A stretch of DNA of 64,000 nucleotides from Solimonas variicoloris DSM 15731. GTDB taxonomy: Bacteria; Pseudomonadota; Gammaproteobacteria; Nevskiales; Nevskiaceae. The stretch's first letter is position 1. Each line of letters starts with the position of its first letter. The notes beneath the pieces are model-generated. The model made no database searches and was not told where the DNA came from. It saw nothing but the letters and a program-made list of their open reading frames with translations. Made by a program: the position numbers and the translations under genes. The DNA is taken from NCBI RefSeq assembly GCF_000382285.1, contig NZ_KB907930.1:1-64000 (forward strand), given 5' to 3'. Positions 1-8,591 of the stretch are shown piece after piece.

Positions 1-170
1 AACAGATCCAGGCCTTCGATCGGGCGTCCCTGCCGGTCCTGACGGGCAAAGCACGGCGCCAGCGCCGATTCGATCTCGGCCCACGGCATGCGGGTTGCCA
101 ATACCGCGAGCGGGTGACGCAGATCGATCATCGCATCCAGCCGGGCGCGGAAAAAGTCCGGGGTGGTCAT
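1..170 (-). CDS. IS5-family transposase, N-terminal fragment (runs off the window)
   Basis: The minus-strand frame starts with ATG at 170-168 and stays open to the window edge, giving about 56 residues. The protein begins MTTPDFFRARLDAMIDLRHP and continues through LAVLATRMPWAEIESALAPC and a GRP-type turn. The pattern 'R LD M ID RHPL LA MPW' is typical of the N-terminal domain of IS5-group DDE transposases. The catalytic DDE residues lie further left, outside the window. The transposase acts on its own element ends in cut-and-paste or copy transposition. Whether this copy is intact cannot be seen here. Confidence 0.75.
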   Translation of the reverse strand, partial: MTTPDFFRARLDAMIDLRHPLAVLATRMPWAEIESALAPCFARQDRQGRPIEGLDL

Positions 171-292
171 TGAAAACCTGCGCTCCAAATCTTCCAGAAA
201 GTGAATGCGATTGCACTGGAAACTGGAGGATTCGGCAAGGCCTCAAGGGTGCTCAGCCCGCGCCGGGTAAGGGGCGGGCGGGTTGTTCAGGG
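1..292 (-). mobile_element. IS5-family insertion sequence, 5' part only
   Basis: The window opens inside an insertion sequence read on the minus strand. It contains the start of a transposase (1-170) and about 120 bases of element end. The outer border is placed near 292 because the sequence to the right reads directly into a TetR C-terminal coding region. On the minus strand the end begins roughly GGCCCTGAACAACC, which resembles the CTGAANAAC-type ends of many IS5-group elements (recalled, not searched). The other end and the target duplication lie outside the window, so the exact boundary is unproven. Confidence 0.6.
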
Positions 293-765
293 CCGACTAT
301 CTAGCCTGCCTGCGGCGCGCGCGCAGCAAGCTCGAAGACGGTATGAAGAATGCCGTCAGCGGCGACAGCGCCAAGGATGCCAGCCTGCAGCTGGAGCGCA
401 TGATCCGGACGTACTTCGAGTTCGTCGAAACGAACGGCGCCGCCTGGGACGTGCTGTTCGGCGGCGGCGCCGCCGTCGCCGGTCCCGCCGCCACCGAAGC
501 CCGCCGCCTGCGCTTCGTGACCGTGGGCCACATCGCGCAATTGCTCAAGGCGCATGTCACACCCGAGCTGGAGGACGCCGACCTGATGGCCTTCTCGCAC
601 ATCATGTCCGGCGGCGGTGAACAGCTGGCGAAATGGTGGCGGGAGCGCCCCGACCTGCCCCGCGAGCACATGGTCCGGTGCATGCATGCACTGTTCTGGT
701 TCGGGCTGCAGCGCATCGTGGTCGCCGCGCAGTCGGCAGCGAAGGACGGCGGCACACCCGCCTGA
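293..765 (+). pseudogene. TetR-family regulator, C-terminal remnant truncated by an IS
   Basis: The frame from about 293 to the TGA at 763-765 encodes about 157 residues of helical protein beginning DYLACLRRARSKLEDGMKNA. It matches the ligand-binding C-terminal region of TetR repressors (helices with LERMIRTYFEFVE and LMAFSHIMSGGGEQL). The N-terminal DNA-binding helix-turn-helix, about 50-60 residues, is absent, and the upstream sequence is the end of an IS5-type element. A TTG at 283 could start translation, but any product would lack the DNA-binding domain. I read it as an IS-inactivated regulator; its former targets are unknown and may lie to the left of the window. Confidence 0.65.
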
Positions 766-1016
766 ATCCGCCTTGGCGCGATGGCCGCGCCCCGCCGCCG
801 TCACGCACGAGCCCGCCGGCAAACCCTCACGCAAATTCCGGTGCCGAAGCCGCCCTCCGGGCGATCACGCGCGCCACCACGCTACTGCACTGCGAATCCG
901 GAAAGCGCCTCCCCGTGCGTAGCCGCTCATGGCGCAAGCCAGCCCCGTCGCCGCGCCGACCGATTGCTACGCTCGACGGCGCTCGAGATGCCGGCGCCCT
1001 GCCGGCAACCGGGACT
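766..1016. other. Intergenic region, no gene seen
   Basis: This GC-rich spacer lies between the broken TetR gene and the 3' end of thpR. Frames are open only because of high GC; none has a ribosome-binding site or a recognisable protein. No terminator hairpin with a T run is visible. Confidence 0.5.
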
Positions 1017-1610
1017 TCAGAAGCCGAGATCGAGCTGCGCGCGCACCGGCGCCGGGGCCGGCGGCGTGCCCGCGTCGCCGTCGAGCGGCCAGCGGCCGAG
1101 CACGTCGTAACGGACCGGCTGCAGATCGAGGCGGCTGCGGATCAGCGCGAACTCGCCGACGTCCCAGGCGATCGGCTCGATCGGCGTCGGCGGCAATGCC
1201 AGCTTGGCGTTGCGCACGATCGTCAGGTGCGGCACGAAGCGCATGCGCTCCAGCGGCACGTTGGCCTGCACCATCGCGTCGCGCAGCCGCGCGTACAGAC
1301 TGTTCAGCTCCGGCGGCAGCGTGCGCGCGCCGAGCCACCACGGAATCTCGCGATTGCGGAACGAGCTGGCATGGTCGAGCGTGAGCGTGAACGACGGCGC
1401 ATGGACCAGCGCCGCGGCCTTCAGCGCCGCATCCTGCCGCGCCGGCAGCACGCGGTCGCCGAGGAACAGCAGCGTGATGTGATAGCGCTCCGGCTTGCTC
1501 AGATAGCCGCCGGACGGCATGCGGATGTTGAGCTGCCGGGCCGCTGCCTGGCACGACGCGCGCACCGCTTCGCCGGGCCATAGCGCGAAGAACAGGCGGT
1601 TCGGTTCCAT
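1017..1610 (-). CDS. thpR: RNA 2',3'-cyclic phosphodiesterase (2H phosphoesterase)
   Basis: This 197-residue protein belongs to the LigT/ThpR family. It opens cyclic 2',3'-phosphodiesters on RNA ends and was first known as a 2'-5' RNA ligase. Both 2H signatures are visible: HITLLFLG in the N-terminal half and HLTI in the C-terminal half, each giving one catalytic His and one Thr. The length is normal for the family. The start is the ATG at 1610-1608, giving MEPNRLFFALWP, the usual N-terminus; the open frame runs further upstream but with no family resemblance. The next gene on this strand, pncC, lies 97 bases upstream, so the two may be cotranscribed. Confidence 0.85.
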   Translation of the reverse strand: MEPNRLFFALWPGEAVRASCQAAARQLNIRMPSGGYLSKPERYHITLLFLGDRVLPARQDAALKAAALVHAPSFTLTLDHASSFRNREIPWWLGARTLPPELNSLYARLRDAMVQANVPLERMRFVPHLTIVRNAKLALPPTPIEPIAWDVGEFALIRSRLDLQPVRYDVLGRWPLDGDAGTPPAPAPVRAQLDLGF

Positions 1611-1707
1611 GCGGGCGAGTCGGTCGGGTCGGCGGGACCTGCGCAGTGTACCTGCGCCGCCGCACCGTTCGAACCCGCCGCCGCCGCGCGACGCTTCCGG
1701 CCGCGGC

Positions 1708-2193
1708 TCAGGCCGCTTCGTGAATGCGGTACAGCAGGCCTTCGAGCGCGGCCTGCGCGGTCTGCTCGCGCACGCTGTCGCGACCGCCTTCGAAGAAGAA
1801 ACGATGCGTGTCCGGGGCGTGGCCGCGCTGGCTCCAGGCGATCCACACCGTGCCGACCGGCTTGTCGTCGCTGCCGCCGCCGGGCCCGGCGATGCCGGTG
1901 ACGGCGACGCCCCAGTCGACCGGCCCGGCGCGCAGCACGCCGCGCGCCATCGCCCGCGCACACTCGTCGCTGACCGCGCCATGCTCGGCGAGCACGGCGT
2001 CAGGCACGCCGAGCAGTTCCATCTTGGCGAGATTGGAATACGTGACGAGGCCGCGCTCGAACCAGCCCGACGAGCCGGGCAGATCAGTCAGCAGCTTGGC
2101 GATCAGGCCGCCGGTGCAGGATTCGGCGGTCGCCAGCCATTCGCCGCGCGCCAGCAGCGCCGCGGCGATACGTTCCACGAGTCGGTCGCTCAT
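1708..2193 (-). CDS. pncC: Nicotinamide-nucleotide amidohydrolase (CinA C-terminal domain type)
   Basis: This 161-residue stand-alone CinA C-terminal domain protein is predicted to deamidate nicotinamide mononucleotide to nicotinic acid mononucleotide, recycling NMN into NAD synthesis in the cytoplasm. Diagnostic segments are TAESCTGG near residue 25, which carries the catalytic Ser/Thr-rich loop, VTGIAGPGGG near 105, and KPVGTVWIA. No N-terminal molybdopterin-binding domain is fused, so this is the short PncC form. It sits between the leucine dehydrogenase gene and thpR on the same strand, with 47 bases separating it from the upstream gene, which suggests one transcript. Confidence 0.88.
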   Translation of the reverse strand: MSDRLVERIAAALLARGEWLATAESCTGGLIAKLLTDLPGSSGWFERGLVTYSNLAKMELLGVPDAVLAEHGAVSDECARAMARGVLRAGPVDWGVAVTGIAGPGGGSDDKPVGTVWIAWSQRGHAPDTHRFFFEGGRDSVREQTAQAALEGLLYRIHEAA

Positions 2194-2240
2194 GGCCGGA
2201 CTTTAGGCAATCCGCGCGGCGCTGTCGCGCCGCCACACCT

Positions 2241-3296
2241 TCAGCGCTTGCGGAAAATTTCCTCGGCCATGCGGTCGGCGACGCGGTAGGTCGGCAGGCC
2301 CTCGCGATCGGCACGCTCGAAGATCTCGGTCAGCGTCGTGCCGATGCGCTGCAGATGCGCTTCGACCGTCGCCCAGTCGTAGCCCGGACCTTCGTAGTAG
2401 ATGTCGATGATGCCGCCGGCGTTGATACAGTAGTCCGGCGCGTAGAGGATGCCGCGCGCGCGCAGCGCCTCGCCGTGCACGTCGGCGACGGCGAGCTGGT
2501 TGTTGGCGGCGCCGGCGACGACGCGTGCGCGGAGCTCGGCAATCGTCGTGTCGTTGAGGACCGCGCCGAGCGCGCAGGGCGCAAACACGTCGACGTCGAG
2601 CTTGTGGATCTCGTCCATCGGCACCGCGTGCGCGCCGAGCTCGGCGACGCAGCGCTCGACGGCCGGCGCGTAGAGATCGGTCACCCACAGCTCGGCGCCG
2701 GCTTCGTGCAGGTGCCGCGCGAGCCGCGAGCCGACGTTGCCGAGGCCCTGGATGGCGACCTTCAGGCCCTTGAGCGCGTCGCGCTGCAGCGCGTGGCGCA
2801 CCGCGGCCTTGAGGCCGATGAAGGTGCCGTAGGCAGTGGCCGGCGACGGATCGCCGGTGCGGCCGGCGGCGACCGAGGCGGCATCGGCGAGCCCGCCGAC
2901 GTGCGCGGTCTGCTCGGCCATCAGGCGGATGTCGGCGACGCTGGTGCCGGAATCCTCGGCGACCACGTAGGCGCCGCCGAGGCGGTTCACGGCGCGGCCC
3001 ATCGCCCGCATCAGTTCCGGCGTCTTGTCGCGACGCGGATCGCCGATGATCACGCTTTTGCCGCCGCCCTGCGGCAGGCCGGCGAGCGCAGCCTTGTAGG
3101 TCATGCCGCGCGACAGGCGCAGCACGTCGGTCAGCGCCTCGGCCTCGCTGCGGTACGGCCACATGCGGCAGCCGCCGAGGCCCTGGCCGAGATTCGTGTT
3201 GTGGACGGCGATGATCGCGCGCAGGCCAGTCTCGGCGTCGTGGCACCAGCTGACGGTTTCGTGGTGATCGAACTCGGGATGCGAGAACAGGGCCAT
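2241..3296 (-). CDS. ldh: Leucine dehydrogenase (Glu/Leu/Phe/Val dehydrogenase family)
   Basis: This 351-residue NAD-dependent amino-acid dehydrogenase oxidatively deaminates branched-chain amino acids to 2-keto acids in the cytoplasm. The substrate-binding domain has GGCRMWPY and the catalytic-lysine segment GLPQGGGKSVIIGDP near residues 75-90. The Rossmann domain has GLGNVG near 180, then APCALGAVLN and NNQLA, as in leucine and phenylalanine dehydrogenases. The length fits the short octameric Leu-DH class rather than glutamate dehydrogenase. The start chosen is the ATG giving MALFSHPEFDHHE; an upstream extension in the open frame is not family-like. It probably feeds branched-chain amino acids toward acyl-CoA catabolism. 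Confidence 0.85.
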   Translation of the reverse strand: MALFSHPEFDHHETVSWCHDAETGLRAIIAVHNTNLGQGLGGCRMWPYRSEAEALTDVLRLSRGMTYKAALAGLPQGGGKSVIIGDPRRDKTPELMRAMGRAVNRLGGAYVVAEDSGTSVADIRLMAEQTAHVGGLADAASVAAGRTGDPSPATAYGTFIGLKAAVRHALQRDALKGLKVAIQGLGNVGSRLARHLHEAGAELWVTDLYAPAVERCVAELGAHAVPMDEIHKLDVDVFAPCALGAVLNDTTIAELRARVVAGAANNQLAVADVHGEALRARGILYAPDYCINAGGIIDIYYEGPGYDWATVEAHLQRIGTTLTEIFERADREGLPTYRVADRMAEEIFRKR

Positions 3297-3488
3297 GGCG
3301 GCGTCCACTCCGGACAAAAACGGACGTGGATTGTAGCCAGCACCCCCGCGCCGACCAGCCGGGGCATTCCTCAGGCGGCCGCCGCGCCGCCGTGCACGAC
3401 GCGGCCCGGCAGCGCGCCGGCCGGCGCGCGCTAAAATGGCGGACTTTTCCATCCACGGGCGCCCGCGCCCAGCAGAGGAGCTTTGCGC

Positions 3489-4679
3489 ATGTCATCGTCT
3501 TCCGATCCGATCGTCATTACCGGCATCGCCCGCACGCCGATGGGCGGCATGCTCGGCATGCTGTCGGGCTTCTCGGGCAACCAGCTCGGCGCGCTGGCGA
3601 TCAAGGCGGCGGTCGAGCGCTCGGGCCTCGCCCCGGCCGACGTGCAAGAAGTGCTGATGGGCTGCGTGCTGCCGGCCGGCCAGGGCCAGGCGCCGGCGCG
3701 CCAGGCCTCGCGCGGCGCCGGCCTGCCGGACGCCTGCGGCGCCACCACGGTCAACAAGGTCTGCGGCTCGGGCATGAAGACCATCATGCTGGCGCACGAC
3801 CTGATCAAGGCCGGCAGCAACGACGTCGTCGTCGCCGGCGGCATGGAAAGCATGAGCAACGCGCCGTACCTGCTCGCCAAGGCGCGCGGCGGCTACCGCT
3901 TCGGTCACGGCGAACTGCTCGACCACATGGCGCTCGACGGTCTCGAGGACGCCTACGAGAAGCGCACGCCGATGGGCGTCTTCGCCGAGCGCACCGCCGA
4001 ACAGTACGGCTTCACGCGCGAGATGCAGGACGCGTTCGCGATCGAGTCGCTGGCGCGCGCCAAGAAGGCCAACGAGGACGGCAGCTTCGACTTCGAGGTC
4101 GTGCCGGTCGAAGTCGCCGGCAAGAAGGGCGTCGAGCGCATCAGCCGCGACGAAGGTCCGTTCAAGGCGATGCCCGAGAAGATCCCGACGCTCAAGCCGG
4201 CGTTCAAGAAGGACGGCACCGTCACCGCCGCCAACGCCAGCTCGATCTCCGACGGCGCCGCCGCGGTGGTGCTGATGCGCCAGTCGGAAGCCGCCCGCCG
4301 CGGCATCCAGCCGCTCGCCCGCATCGTCGCGCACGCCACGCACTCGCGCCTGCCGGCCGAGTTCACGATCGCGCCAGTGCAGGCCATCGAGAAGGTGCTG
4401 GCCAAGGCCGGCTGGAGCGTCGGCGACGTCGACCTCTGGGAGATCAACGAAGCCTTCGCGATCGTGACGATGGCGGCGATGAAGGAGCACCAGCTGCCGC
4501 ACGACAAGGTCAACGTGCACGGCGGCGCCTGCGCGCTCGGCCACCCGATCGGCGCGTCGGGCACGCGCATCGTCACCACGCTGATCGGCGCGCTGAAGAA
4601 GAGCGGCGGCAAGAAGGGCGTCGCCTCGCTGTGCATCGGCGGCGGCGAAGCCGTCGCGCTGGCGATCGAGATGCTGTAA
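3489..4679 (+). CDS. Acetyl-CoA C-acyltransferase (thiolase)
   Basis: This 396-residue thiolase condenses or cleaves acetyl-CoA with acyl-CoA in beta-oxidation or acetoacetyl-CoA metabolism. The nucleophile is Cys92 in NKVCGSGMK. The C-terminal catalytic elements are the His in GHPIGASGTR and the Cys in CIGGGEA, with NEAFA between them. GAGGAG at 3475-3480 sits 8 bases before the ATG at 3489 and fixes the start; a TTG at 3483 is less likely. The gene is divergent from the leucine dehydrogenase, sharing a spacer of about 190 bases. Substrate length (AtoB- or FadA-like) cannot be decided by eye. No 3-hydroxyacyl-CoA dehydrogenase partner is adjacent. Confidence 0.9.
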   Translation: MSSSSDPIVITGIARTPMGGMLGMLSGFSGNQLGALAIKAAVERSGLAPADVQEVLMGCVLPAGQGQAPARQASRGAGLPDACGATTVNKVCGSGMKTIMLAHDLIKAGSNDVVVAGGMESMSNAPYLLAKARGGYRFGHGELLDHMALDGLEDAYEKRTPMGVFAERTAEQYGFTREMQDAFAIESLARAKKANEDGSFDFEVVPVEVAGKKGVERISRDEGPFKAMPEKIPTLKPAFKKDGTVTAANASSISDGAAAVVLMRQSEAARRGIQPLARIVAHATHSRLPAEFTIAPVQAIEKVLAKAGWSVGDVDLWEINEAFAIVTMAAMKEHQLPHDKVNVHGGACALGHPIGASGTRIVTTLIGALKKSGGKKGVASLCIGGGEAVALAIEML

Positions 4680-4727
4680 GAAAGCCGTCGTGGCGCCGCA
4701 CCGGCGCCGGAGATCGGGGGATCTCTG

Positions 4728-5714
4728 ATGAACACGACAAAGGGGAAAACCGGAATCCGCAGGCTCGCCGCCTGCGGATTTCTTTTTGCGGCGGCCTGCT
4801 CCTCGCAGGGCGACCCGGCCGGCGGCGGCGAAGCGCCGGTCGATCCGGCGGCGCTGTGCGTCGCCAGCGACTGCGGCGAGAAGATCCCGCTGCTGACGAT
4901 CGCGGATGCCGAGAACCTGCGCTTCAGCGACGGCGGCCGCCTGTTCGTCTCCGGCGGCAGCAACGTCTACGAGGTGACGCGCGACGGCGACGGCTACGCG
5001 GCGACGCCGCTTTATGCCGGCAGCTGCAATTTCACCGGCCTGGCCATCGTCCGCGACACGCTGTACGCGAACTGCTTCGACGGCCGTCTCTACGCGGCGC
5101 CGCTCGACGCGCATCCGGCCCTGCAGCCGATCCACGATCTCGGCCTGCACGCGCCGAACGGCCTCGCCGAGGGACCGGACGGCGAGCTGTACGTCGCCAA
5201 CGGTCCGCTGGCGACGGACGCGCTGCCCGACCCGAAGATCGTGCGCCTGCGCCTGGACCCCGCCGATCCGCTGAAAGTGAGCGAGCAGAGCGACTGGCTC
5301 GCGAGCGGCCTGATCGCGCCGAACGGCCTGCAGCGGCGCGACCGCACACTGTACGTCAGCGATCTGGGCGTCGGCAGCCTCGGCGTGATTCGCGCAATCG
5401 CGATCGCGGCCGACGGCAGCGCCGGCGCGGTGACGCCGTTCGCGCGCTTCGGCGCCGTCCCGGACGACTTCAGCGTCGTCGGCGACGCACTGCTCGCGGC
5501 GTTCTACAGCAGCGGTCAGATCGCGCTGATCGGCGCCGACGGCACCGTGCAGTCGAAAACCGCGCCCTTCGGTTTCAGCTTCCCCTCGCAGGTCCGCGCC
5601 GGCCGCGCGCCGCTGTTCACGCCCGACGAACTGCTGGTCACCGAAAAAGGCATCCTCGGCGACACCACGAGCCCGATCGGCAACCGCCTGTCGGTGTTCC
5701 GGCGCAAGCCGTAG
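4728..5714 (+). CDS. Exported beta-propeller lipoprotein, SMP-30/gluconolactonase-like
   Basis: This 328-residue protein has a basic N-terminus, a hydrophobic segment and a lipobox ending FAAAC at Cys24, so it is probably a lipoprotein. The mature part has repeated motifs of the kind seen in six-bladed propellers: NLRFSDGGRLFVSGG, HAPNGLAEGPDGELYVANG, IAPNGLQRRDRTLYVSD and FSVVGDALLAAFY. The PNGL...LYV repeat is characteristic of SMP-30/strictosidine-synthase-like folds. The metal ligands of a true lactonase are not assured, so substrate and activity are unknown. The gene starts 48 bases after the thiolase and ends before a strong terminator at 5761. Two cysteines at about 44 and 49 may form a disulfide. 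Confidence 0.6.
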   Translation: MNTTKGKTGIRRLAACGFLFAAACSSQGDPAGGGEAPVDPAALCVASDCGEKIPLLTIADAENLRFSDGGRLFVSGGSNVYEVTRDGDGYAATPLYAGSCNFTGLAIVRDTLYANCFDGRLYAAPLDAHPALQPIHDLGLHAPNGLAEGPDGELYVANGPLATDALPDPKIVRLRLDPADPLKVSEQSDWLASGLIAPNGLQRRDRTLYVSDLGVGSLGVIRAIAIAADGSAGAVTPFARFGAVPDDFSVVGDALLAAFYSSGQIALIGADGTVQSKTAPFGFSFPSQVRAGRAPLFTPDELLVTEKGILGDTTSPIGNRLSVFRRKP

Positions 5715-5760
5715 GCCGGCGCCCCGGGCCACGCGCCTTCACTACAAAGCGGACACAAGA

Positions 5761-5790
5761 AGAGGGGCGCGCCATCCGGCGCGCCCCTCT
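5761..5790. terminator. Bidirectional intrinsic terminator
   Basis: A perfect 13-bp stem, AGAGGGGCGCGCC/GGCGCGCCCCTCT, encloses a 4-base loop (ATCC). It is followed by TTTCCCTT on the plus strand and preceded by A-rich sequence (ACACAAG) that gives a U-rich tail on the minus strand. It lies between the convergent ends of the beta-propeller lipoprotein gene and the S46 peptidase gene, so it can serve both. Confidence 0.8.
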
Positions 5791-5831
5791 TTCCCTTGCC
5801 GCCCCTTGCCGCGATCGAACGCGGGCGCGGC

Positions 5832-7886
5832 TTACCGGCCCTGCATTTCCTTGAGCAGGCCGGGCGCGCCGTAGATCTTGTCGAGCGCTTCGGCGATCGC
5901 CGCCGGATGCACGGCGACGCAGCGGTTGAGCTTGTCGTCGAACCAGAAAGCGCCGCCGTGCGAATGGGCGTTGCCGTCGAAGGCCAGACCGACGATCTCC
6001 GCCTTGCGGTTGATGATCGGGCTGCCGGAGTTGCCGCCGATGATGTCGTTGGTGGTCACGAAGTTGTACGGCGTGGCCAGATCCAGCCGGTCCCTGGCGG
6101 CGTTCCACGTCTTCGGCAGCTCGAACGGATCGCGGCCGGTCTGGCGCGCGAACGCCCCCGCGAGATCGGTGAACGGCGGCACCGGCGTGCCGTCCTCGTC
6201 CCAGCCCTTCACTTCGCCGTACGAGAAGCGCAGCGTGAAGGTCGCATCCGGGTAGACCGAGGTGCCGAGCTTGGCGAAGCGGACCTTGGCGATCGCCTCG
6301 GCGGCGCGCGACTCCGGCCCTTCGACCTCGGCCTCGAGCGTCTTGCGCTCGGCGCGTGCCGGCGCGTCGACGGCGCGGGCCAGGCGAATGAAGGGATCGT
6401 TCGAAGCCGCGATCGCCGCCGCCCCGCCGTCCCACAGCGCGCGGCGCACGGCCGGATCGGCAAGCTTGCTGCCGTCGATCAGATCGCGCGCCAGTTCGTC
6501 CGGCGACTGCTTGCCGAGCACCAGCTTGACCAGTGCGTCATCCGGGCCGACCGCCTCGCGCAGCTTGGTCAGCGACCAGGTCAGCTTGGCCTTCTCGTAC
6601 TCCGGATAGATCGGCGCCTTCGACATCACGCGCTGTTCGAGCGTCGGCAGCGCCGCGTCCTGGAACTCCGGCAGGCGCGCCTCGTTCGGCTTGCGCATTT
6701 CCTCGGCGTGGCGCACCAGCGCGCGGGCGATGCGGAAATGCTCGGAGAAGAAGGCCAGCGGCGCCCGCTTGCCCTCGAGCATCTGGTAGCGCGCGTAGTG
6801 ATTGCGCAGCACCGTCTCGGCGCGCGCGATCTCGTCCCACGGCGCGGTCGACGCCGCCGCCGCGCGCAGCACCGCCTCTTCATCGCGCTTGCGCTCGAAC
6901 ACCGCCGGATCGTGCAGCGCCTCGAGCTCGCCCCGGTAGACCTTGAGGCTGTTCTCGGTGTACGTCAGATCGGTCTGTGCCTGGCGCGCCGCTTCGTCGC
7001 CGATGCGGCTGTACTGCGACAGCATCGCGCGGCGTTCCGCGTAGTACAGCGCGCCGTCGAACAGGCGGTAGTCGCGCAGCGCTTCGAGCTGGGCGACGGT
7101 CAGCTGGCGCTCGGTCGAGCCCGGATGGCCGGTGACCATCGTCAGCTCGCCGACCGCTGCGCCCGCCGTGTTCAGCGGGAAGTAGTCCTTGATCTTCGCC
7201 GGCTTGCCGTTCTCGTAGGCGCGCAGCAGGCCCATGTCGAGGTTGTAGCGCGGGAAGTTGAAATTGTCCGGATCGCCGCCGAAGAACGCCGCCTGATACT
7301 CCGGCGAGAACACCAGGCGCACATCCTGGAAGCGGTGGTAGCGGTAGAGACCGTACTGGCCGCCGTTGTAGAGCTCGACGATGTCACAGCGCGTATGCGC
7401 GGCGTCGCGGCCGGTGCACTCGGACTCGATCGCCGCCTGCGCCGCCTGCTTGGCCTCGACGTAAGCCTGGCCGGTCTTGCCGGCGGTCGCCTTGGCGATG
7501 CGCGCACTGACGTCGGTGATCTGCTCGAGGCGGTTCAGCTCGACCGACGGACAGGCCAGCTCCTCCTCGCGCTTGCGGGCGACGAAACCTTCGTTGACCC
7601 GATCCTTCTCGCCGGACAGATTCTGCACGCAGTCGAGCACGCAGTGCGCGTTGGTGAGCACCAGCCCGTCCTTCGACACGAACGAGCCCGAGCAACCGCC
7701 GGCGAGACGCACCGACGCCTTCATCACGTGATCGACCCATTTCGCGTCCGGCTCGAAGCCGTAGCGCGCCTTGAGCTGGGCGCGCGGCAGATTGTCGAGC
7801 GTCCACATGCCTTCGGCGGCGCTCGCGGAAACGGTGCACAGGCTCAGTGCGGCGGCGAGCCAGGCCTGTGGATGGCGGAAGATCAT
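5832..7886 (-). CDS. S46-family dipeptidyl peptidase (DPP7-like), exported
   Basis: This 684-residue serine exopeptidase has a signal peptide (hydrophobic segment ending SASAAEG near residue 25). S46 enzymes release dipeptides from peptide N-termini in the periplasm. The catalytic His81 is in LTNAHC, and the catalytic Ser near 620 is in GGNSGSP. The position 18 residues after that Ser, in FDGN, is Gly. From what I recall of the family, Gly here marks DPP7 (hydrophobic P1) and Arg marks DPP11 (Asp/Glu P1), so DPP7-like specificity is inferred. Length is normal. The gene converges on the terminator at 5761 and is divergent from the membrane-protein gene at 7935. Confidence 0.88.
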   Translation of the reverse strand: MIFRHPQAWLAAALSLCTVSASAAEGMWTLDNLPRAQLKARYGFEPDAKWVDHVMKASVRLAGGCSGSFVSKDGLVLTNAHCVLDCVQNLSGEKDRVNEGFVARKREEELACPSVELNRLEQITDVSARIAKATAGKTGQAYVEAKQAAQAAIESECTGRDAAHTRCDIVELYNGGQYGLYRYHRFQDVRLVFSPEYQAAFFGGDPDNFNFPRYNLDMGLLRAYENGKPAKIKDYFPLNTAGAAVGELTMVTGHPGSTERQLTVAQLEALRDYRLFDGALYYAERRAMLSQYSRIGDEAARQAQTDLTYTENSLKVYRGELEALHDPAVFERKRDEEAVLRAAAASTAPWDEIARAETVLRNHYARYQMLEGKRAPLAFFSEHFRIARALVRHAEEMRKPNEARLPEFQDAALPTLEQRVMSKAPIYPEYEKAKLTWSLTKLREAVGPDDALVKLVLGKQSPDELARDLIDGSKLADPAVRRALWDGGAAAIAASNDPFIRLARAVDAPARAERKTLEAEVEGPESRAAEAIAKVRFAKLGTSVYPDATFTLRFSYGEVKGWDEDGTPVPPFTDLAGAFARQTGRDPFELPKTWNAARDRLDLATPYNFVTTNDIIGGNSGSPIINRKAEIVGLAFDGNAHSHGGAFWFDDKLNRCVAVHPAAIAEALDKIYGAPGLLKEMQGR

Positions 7887-7934
7887 GTCTGCTCCTTGTC
7901 GGGCGGCGAATCCGGCAAGGGTAAACTCCGCCGC

Positions 7935-8591
7935 ATGCGCGCTCCAGAGCGAATTCCCCTACGGCGCTACGCCTGGCTGGTCGCCGGCCTGCCGTTCCTC
8001 GCCGTGCATCTGGCCTACCTGCTGTCGATCCGCGAGGGCTACGCGCCGGCCTGCGTGCCGTACTTCGACGGCTGCACGTCGATCAGCCGCGCCGCGCGGC
8101 ACGGCAGCGCGAATCTGCTGTTCAAGCCGCTGATGCTGGTGCACGTGCTGATGCTCGCGCTGTTCTGGCGGCGCATCGCCGAACGGCTGCGCGCGCTGCG
8201 CCCGGACGCGCCGCGGCGCGTCGCGATGGTGCTCGCGCTCGGTCTGCTGGCGGCCGCCTTCCTGGCGCTGTACGCCAGCGTCCTCGGCGTCGAGGGCCGC
8301 ATCTACCAGTGGCTGCGCCGCTACGGCATCACGATCTACTTCGCCGGCACGGTGCTGGCGCAAATGCTGGCCGCCGTGCTGATCGAGAAAGCGCCCGCCG
8401 TGACGCGGCGCCAGCGCGCGCTGCTCGCGACCCTGTGCGCGGCCCTGCTCGGCCTCGGCCTGGCCAGCATTCCGCTGCGCGCCTTCGACGACGACGGCAG
8501 CCTGATCAACATCGTCGAATGGTGGTACGCGCTGCTGATGGGGGCCGGCTACGTGGCGATCGCCGCCGCTATGCCGCCGCCGCGACGCTGA
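7935..8591 (+). CDS. Six-pass membrane protein, possibly Frag1/DRAM-like
   Basis: This 218-residue protein has about six hydrophobic segments (near residues 12-28, 55-75, 88-108, 118-140, 150-170 and 195-212) separated by short loops. The first external loop contains C-x6-C and then SISRAARHG, a pattern reminiscent of Frag1/DRAM/Sfk1 proteins, where two Cys residues precede a SIS(x)R motif. That assignment is tentative. The role is unknown; eukaryotic relatives act in lipid and lysosome biology. The start is the ATG at 7935, 48 bases from the divergent S46 peptidase start. The 3' end overlaps the convergent amidohydrolase gene by 23 bases. Confidence 0.6.
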   Translation: MRAPERIPLRRYAWLVAGLPFLAVHLAYLLSIREGYAPACVPYFDGCTSISRAARHGSANLLFKPLMLVHVLMLALFWRRIAERLRALRPDAPRRVAMVLALGLLAAAFLALYASVLGVEGRIYQWLRRYGITIYFAGTVLAQMLAAVLIEKAPAVTRRQRALLATLCAALLGLGLASIPLRAFDDDGSLINIVEWWYALLMGAGYVAIAAAMPPPRR

